From the NCBI GenBank assembly GCA_026770575.1, contig MU657299.1:43152-53173 (forward strand): a stretch of 10,022 nucleotides of DNA, given 5' to 3'. Made by a program: the position numbers and the translations under genes. The notes below the pieces were generated by a model that was not told where the DNA came from, did no database searches, and was given only the letters and a program-made list of their open reading frames with translations. Source of the DNA: Pelagophyceae sp. CCMP2097 (lineage: Eukaryota > Sar > Pelagophyceae). Positions 6,901 through 10,022 of this stretch are shown here, piece after piece; within the stretch, counting starts at the first letter, position 1; the number at the start of each line of letters is the position of its first letter.

Positions 6901-9187
6901 CCCCTCTGCGTCCCTCTGAACGGTCCCTCGGGTGGTCCCTTGGGACAGTTCCATGGACGGTCCCTCGACGGTCCCTCTGTGACAGTCGCTTTGACGGCGG
7001 CTCCTCGACGGCTCCTTGGACGGTTACTCGGCTGCCGGCCCCTCGACAGCGGCCTCTCTGCGACGTCTCCTGGACGGGTCCTCGGACAGTCGCTTAGACG
7101 GGCCCTCGGACGATCGCTCGGGCGGGCCCTCAAATGAGGCCTTGTAAGCGACCGTGCAAAGGCCTTGATGGCCTTGTAAGTGGGCCGCAAAATAGGCGTT
7201 GCAGGGGCCCGCCCGGAGAGCTCTTCAAAGGTCCTTGAAAGAGGCCTTGCAAGCGACCGTACAGAGGTCGGGCAAGTGACCGCCAAAGAGGCCTCGCAGA
7301 ATTTTGTCAGGTGAGCTTTTCAAGGACCCAAGAGGAAGCGTCGAAAGGGACCGTCGAAAGGGACCGTTGAAGGCCATGCGAGGGGGCCCGTCGACGGCCC
7401 CGTACCAGGGCCGCCGTCCACGGGACTGTCTCAGAGTCTGTGGTGAGGCACCGCCAACGGGCCGCCGGGACCGGTACGAGGGACCTCGCAAGGGCCTTTT
7501 TCGAGGGGCTTTTTCGAGGCGCCGTCTCGAGGTGCCTTCTCGAGATGCCGTCTCAAGGGCCCGTCTCATAGGTCGGAGAGGCGCCGCCGGAAAGCGCCGT
7601 CTCGAAGGGCCTCCTCGAGGCGCCGTGTCAAGGTACCTTCTCCGTCTCGAGAGGCCGTCTCAAAAGTCGGAGAGAGCCGTCTGGAAGCGCCGTCTCGAGG
7701 GGCCTTGTCAAGGCGCCGTCGACAAGGCCGTCTCGAAGGGGCGTCGACAGGGACCGTTGCGCCGTTTCGAGGGTCCGGCAAGAGGGGTCGAATCGACTCG
7801 CCTTTTCAAAGGGCCGTCGAAAGAGGCCGTCGAGACGGCGCCGTCTCTCAGGACCGTTTCGAGTGGCCTTTTCAAGGAGCCGCCTCGAAGAGTCGTCTCG
7901 AGAGCCTGTCTAAAGGCGCCGTCCCGAGGCGCCGTCTCGAGGCATCTTCTCGACGGGCTTCCCTGAGGCGCCCTCTCAAAAGGGGGGCTCTTTTCTCAAA
8001 AAGGGGGGCTCTTTCGAGGCGCCGTCGAGACGGCGCCGTCTCAAGCCTTTTCGAGAGGCTGTCAAGGCCCTTGCGAGGAGCCTTCAAGGGGCCCTGTTAG
8101 GACCCGAACACGTGCCTCTTACAAGGCACTTTGCGTGGGGGCTTTTCTAGGGGCCTTGAAAGAGGCCTTTTGAGCGACCCGCAGAGGCCGGGCAAGGGCC
8201 CGCCAAAGAGGCCGGGCAAGGGCCCGCCCGGAGAGCTCCTTTTGGCGGTCAATTGGCTCAGCGCGGTCGCTCGCAAGGCCTCTTTCAAGTGCGCCCTTCG
8301 AGACGGCCCCGCGAGATGGCCCATCGAAGCAGTCCCTTAATCCCTCGAGATGGCGCCTATAGAAAACCCCTCTCGTTGGCCCCTCGAGACGGTGAAACGG
8401 CAACTTTGGACGACCCCTTGAGAAGGCCCCTCGAAAATCTCCGTGCATCTAATTTGCCTCGACTCTTGACGGACGCGGATCGCTACCTCCATACAGCAGA
8501 GTCGGAGCGATATGCCATTTCCGCACCGGGTGCGCGCTCAAGGCAAAGTCGCCGAGGAGCATCGCGAAATTCAGAATGTGTTCGAACACGGAGGGCCACC
8601 GCAGCAGACCTTTTTCGTGGAACACGCCGTATAAAGCCGTCCAGACTACCATGTCCAAGAAAAGCGAGGATGAGAAGACAACTTCGAAGAGTAAGAAGAG
8701 GCCTCTGTCCAGCCATATTGGCGGCGGGCTTGCGGAATCGTACTTGCAGCTCGCGATGGCGGAGAGGCCGAAATAAGTCAACATCATAAAGTACCTATGG
8801 GTTGCAGCGGCCGTCTCGTTTGGCGGCGACGGTTCGGCGAGTGTCGCAATGCGCCCCCGGTGTCAGCCCTGCTGCCGCGCCGCCGGGCCGGGTTTTTCGA
8901 ATGTGAGACGCCGTTTCGAGCGTCCACACGGTAAAAAAGCGCGCGCCCGCGTCGCCTTCCGCCGCTGTCACGGCGTAGACGCAGACGCAGACTCCACAGA
9001 CGGCCGCGCGGTACCGCCTCAGCGTCTTTGGGTCCACTTTCGAGTGGCCTGAAACGGAGACGCCTCTCGGCAGCGTGGTCCAGTCTTCGTACTTCGTCTC
9101 AAGGTCATGTCTGACCCACAACACCAGCACCACCGCCACAGCGCCAAAGGTACCGAAGAGGACCAGGGCCGTGATGAGGGCGTTCAT
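3641..9187 (-). CDS. AIG1/FAR-17a or rolling-stone-like multispan membrane protein, four exons
   Basis: The exons are 9187-8910, 8794-8487, 5470-5377 and 3794-3641. They sum to 834 nt, or 277 residues plus TGA. Every junction keeps frame: GC|G, G|GT (Gly196) and TG|G (Trp227). Hydrophobic spans lie near residues 4-25, 59-76, 88-108, 121-150, 160-180, 186-210 and 223-248. The order of motifs resembles the FAR-17a/AIG1 and rolling-stone membrane families: RFFTVWT (83-89), a long span ending VVWTALYG, FEHILN (163-168), PVRKWH, then GYLLFAWLYFAY with YPFL, and a last long span. In human AIG1 a threonine and a histidine form the active site for hydrolysing fatty-acid esters of hydroxy fatty acids. 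Thr86 and His165 are candidates here, by position only. The exon-1 donor is the weakest call: GTCTCA at 8909 gives a smooth third helix, while GTGGAC at 8927 gives 271 residues. An upstream in-frame methionine lies at 9328; I chose 9187 because TM1 follows it at once. Confidence 0.72.
4500..4812. repeat. 13-bp minisatellite array in intron 3
   Basis: Repeats follow GGGCCCTCGAGGC. Adjacent exact copies lie at about 4720-4745, and degenerate units (GGGCCCTTGAGAT, GGGCACTCGATAC and similar) fill the rest. CTCGAG and GGGCCC cores make the array rich in small palindromes. Flanking sequence from about 3940 to 4500 and from 4812 to 5300 contains more degraded GGCCC(T)CGAG units. The unit is in the same orientation as the forward arrays in intron 2. 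Confidence 0.75.
4937..4976. repeat. 20-bp tandem duplication
   Basis: CCTCGGGGCCGATTTGGCTT is repeated immediately, with one change in the last base. It lies within intron 3, and its unit does not belong to the 13-bp satellite family. Confidence 0.85.
5555..5700. repeat. AACCC/GGGTT-rich segment with inverted pentamers
   Basis: Many AACCC and GGGTT motifs occur in both orientations, including two exact copies of CAAACCCGCGGGT (near 5619 and 5657) and a self-complementary GGCCATGGCC. It lies at the 3' end of intron 2, just outside the 13-bp array, and its composition differs from the satellites. The motif spacing is irregular, so it is not a telomere repeat. It could be a transposon end or a structured element. 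Confidence 0.55.
5712..5960 (+). repeat. 13-bp minisatellite array, forward orientation
   Basis: About nineteen consecutive units of CCTCGAGACGGCC are in perfect 13-bp register. They alternate with an ATTCGA-starting variant (ATTCGAAACGGCG), which makes a partial 39-bp superunit of three. Because 39 is divisible by three, translations look like a 13-residue protein repeat. Strand is given relative to this unit. Confidence 0.88.
5965..7110 (+). repeat. 12-bp minisatellite array with higher-order copies
   Basis: The dominant unit is CGGTCCCTTGGA, with 11- to 13-bp variants. It resembles the 13-bp unit minus one base. Longer copies are visible. Positions 6061-6190 and 6981-7110 match without gaps at an offset of 920, including CTCGGCTGCCGGCCCCTCGA. 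GAGCTATCTCT and its flanks at 6478 and 6622 repeat at about 144 bp, which is twelve units. The 12-bp period equals four codons and explains the long open readings on both strands. Confidence 0.88.
7206..8240. repeat. Two diverged block copies in swapped order
   Basis: Block A starts CCTTGAAAGAGGCC and ends GCCAAAGAGGCC. It occurs at about 7233-7293 and 8154-8213. Block B, GGCCCGCCCGGAGAGCTC, occurs at 7206-7223 and 8221-8238. The left copy reads B-A and the right copy A-B, as expected if both come from a tandem A-B-A-B array or from rearrangement. Both copies flank the inverted 13-bp array. Confidence 0.7.
7330..8090 (-). repeat. 13-bp minisatellite array, inverted orientation
   Basis: The units are GGCCGTCTCGAGG and variants (CGCCGTCTCGAGG, GTCGAAAGGGACC). 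These are reverse complements of the unit in the 5712-5960 and 8296-8440 arrays. Register is less perfect, with inserts such as a duplicated A/G-rich segment (about 7975-8015, AAAAGGGGGGCTCTTT twice). It could pair with either forward array in the pre-mRNA. Confidence 0.82.
8296..8440 (+). repeat. Short 13-bp array next to the intron-2 donor
   Basis: Units such as TTCGAGACGGCCC, CCTCGAGATGGCG and CCTCGAGACGGTG are in the same orientation as the 5712-5960 array. They end about 45 nt from the 5' splice site at 8486, inside intron 2. Confidence 0.7.
8795..8909 (-). other. Intron 1 of the membrane-protein gene
   Basis: The acceptor CAACCCATAG|GTAC at 8795 is clear, because the hydrophobic helix starts right after it and the upstream frame stops at the acceptor. 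The donor is uncertain. GC|GTCTCA at 8909 (115 nt) or GT|GTGGAC at 8927 (133 nt) both keep phase 2. Confidence 0.6.
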
Positions 9188-9493
9188 TTCGGAAGCGGAT
9201 GCGGCCGACTCCGACGGAGGCGCGAGGGGGAAGAAAACCACTTGACAAGGTGAGGCGGAAAAGTCGACTCGCTGCTCGCTTTCAATCCGCCAGGGCGCCT
9301 TTAAAGCCGCCCTGCGCAGAGGTCTCACAGGGCCCCGCAGGGGCCGGCGCCTATTACTATCTAAAGCTGAAAGTTAAGTATTTTTAACCGGATAAAAACT
9401 TTTTAGCCGGTTAAAAATGCTTTTGGTCGAAAGTTAAGTATTTGAGAACTCTAAACGCTTGATCTTGCATGCTTTCCGAAAGACCTGCAGGCA
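9188..9493. promoter_or_regulatory. Divergent intergenic region, AT-rich core with palindrome
   Basis: This lies between the start of the minus-strand membrane-protein gene and the plus-strand helicase. The stretch at about 9345-9445 is sharply AT-rich against GC-rich surroundings. It contains arms TTTTTAACCGG (9381-9391) and CCGGTTAAAAA (9407-9417). The spacer also pairs (TAAAAA and TTTTTA around C9399), giving a 37-bp palindrome with a single mismatched pair (9392/9406). GAAAGTTAAGTATTT occurs before it (9369-9383) and again after it (9429-9443). A TTTAAA at about 9299-9304 lies some 110 nt upstream of the membrane-protein start and could be a TATA-like element. A shared bidirectional promoter is inferred from the layout. 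Confidence 0.6.
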
Positions 9494-10022
9494 GTGCAGC
9501 TGTGCGGCGGAGCGGGAGTGGGTCCGAGAGGCCTGGATGCGCGTGCTCGCGATGCTCTCCGTGTCCGTGGCGCTCCGTACGGCGTCGCGCCGCGTCGTCG
9601 GCCGCGCGCGCCTCTCGACTGTGCGCTGTCGGGGGAGCACACCTGGGGCTCGCTGGGCCTCAGCGGCGACGTCGCAGACGCCGCCGCGAAGCGCTGGCCG
9701 ACGCCCAACCCGCTCCAGTGCGCCGCCGTCGCGACGGTGCTCTCCGGCGGCGACGCCGTCATCGGCGCCGATACGGGCTCGGGTAAGACGCTCGCGTGCG
9801 TCGCGGGAACGCCGCCACCGCCCAGGGCCCCGCCGCCGACCACGGCGCCAGGTACCTGCTGCCGCTCGTGGCGCGCGTCGTCGCGGCGAAGGCTGACGGC
9901 GGCGCGGAGCCGTCGCGGTACCCGCGGGCGCTGATCCTCGTGCCAAACCGCGAGCTTGGCACGCAGCTGCAACGCGTCGCGGCGCTCGGCGCGGCCCGGC
10001 GTCGGAGACGGGCCGGAGGGGC
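9494..10022 (+). CDS. DEAD-box RNA helicase, N-terminal part (window-truncated)
   Basis: Exon sequence at 9494-9795 joins 9852-10022 across a 56-nt intron and runs off the window. Counting from 9494, residues 49-101 hold a Q motif (LGLSGDVADAAAKRW, then PTPNPLQ with Gln75) and the Walker A loop ADTGSGKT (92-99). After splicing come LAYLLPLVARVV and motif Ia as ALILVPNRELGTQL (about 128-140). These are the hallmarks of ATP-dependent DEAD-box RNA helicases, which unwind short RNA duplexes. The PNREL form recalls organelle-type members. The start is uncertain. A methionine at 9537 in another frame opens a sequence very like an organelle-targeting peptide (MRVLAMLSVSVALRTASRR), which would need a second small intron or an indel before 9640 to reach the helicase frame. 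The methionine at 9494 is in frame but its leader is unremarkable. The DEAD and C-terminal RecA motifs lie beyond the window. Confidence 0.85.
9796..9851 (+). other. 56-nt intron of the helicase gene
   Basis: The donor is CTCGC|GTGCGT and the acceptor is GGCGCCAG|GTACC. Removing it turns the frame after GSGKTLA into YLLPLV, the usual continuation after Walker A in DEAD-box proteins. The frame then reaches LILVPNREL. The unspliced frame loses all similarity. Confidence 0.85.

Larger units (their letters stand above)
5471..8486 (-). other. Intron 2 of the membrane-protein gene, 3016 nt, satellite-filled
   Basis: The donor is GGAG|GTAGCG at 8486 and the acceptor is CAACGACTAG|GTGGC at 5471. Splicing joins ...PTLLYG to GGYLLFAW in the middle of one transmembrane helix, in phase 1. 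Nearly the whole intron is 12- or 13-bp minisatellite, in the blocks listed separately. It is some 26 times longer than the short introns in the neighbouring gene and exon 1. Confidence 0.75.

Noticed and set aside
5873..6919. Long plus-strand reading of 348 codons with Gly-Arg-Ser-Leu and Thr-Val-Pro-Trp repeats
   Set aside because: The 12-bp unit is four codons long, so any stop-free unit yields long open frames on both strands. There is no domain, it lies inside intron 2, and the opposite strand is equally open.
6378..7286. Minus-strand reading of 302 codons rich in GTVRGT-type repeats
   Set aside because: It is translation of the same 12-bp satellite, with no non-repeat sequence of protein-like character.
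1..8440. CRISPR array
   Set aside because: Units are 12, 13 or 18 bp, contiguous and degenerate, with no unique spacers, and the window is eukaryotic.
1..10022. tRNA, rRNA or other structured RNA genes
   Set aside because: I saw no cloverleaf with conserved tRNA positions and no rRNA-like core sequence on either strand. A covariance-model scan would be needed to exclude others.

Overview
This is a GC-rich eukaryotic nuclear fragment. The evidence is GT-AG introns that restore reading frames exactly, a KCTD-type BTB plus Kelch protein, a six- to seven-span AIG1/rolling-stone-like membrane protein and an organelle-type DEAD-box helicase. Very high GC, short introns next to minisatellite-filled ones, and a coiled-coil/BTB/Kelch protein would fit a microalga such as a pelagophyte or another stramenopile. 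That placement is inference; nothing here fixes the species.

Layout, left to right. Positions 1-289 are an 18-bp hairpin-forming tandem repeat. Positions 290-1133 hold no gene I can support. On the minus strand, 2892 down to 1134 encodes a two-exon protein with a coiled coil, a BTB/T1 domain and six Kelch blades. An in-frame amber codon (1754-1752) cuts the propeller inside blade 2. Positions 2893-3640 are intergenic, with a short dispersed repeat and a palindrome. On the minus strand, 9187 down to 3641 is a four-exon gene for a membrane protein of about 277 residues. I rebuilt it from splice sites, because no single reading frame shows it. Introns 2 (3016 nt) and 3 (1582 nt) are filled with 12- and 13-bp minisatellites, and these account for nearly all of 3.9-8.45 kb. 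Positions 9188-9493 form a divergent intergenic region with an AT-rich palindrome flanked by 15-bp direct repeats. From about 9494 to the window end, on the plus strand, is the N-terminal part of a DEAD-box RNA helicase with a 56-nt intron.

How the parts relate. The membrane-protein gene and the helicase are divergent and probably share the AT-rich promoter region. The BTB-Kelch gene lies downstream of the membrane-protein gene on the same strand. I see no functional pathway linking the three proteins. The most notable points are the gene interrupted by giant minisatellite introns, the opposed orientation of 13-bp arrays inside one intron, the amber codon in the Kelch propeller, and the compact palindrome in the shared promoter.
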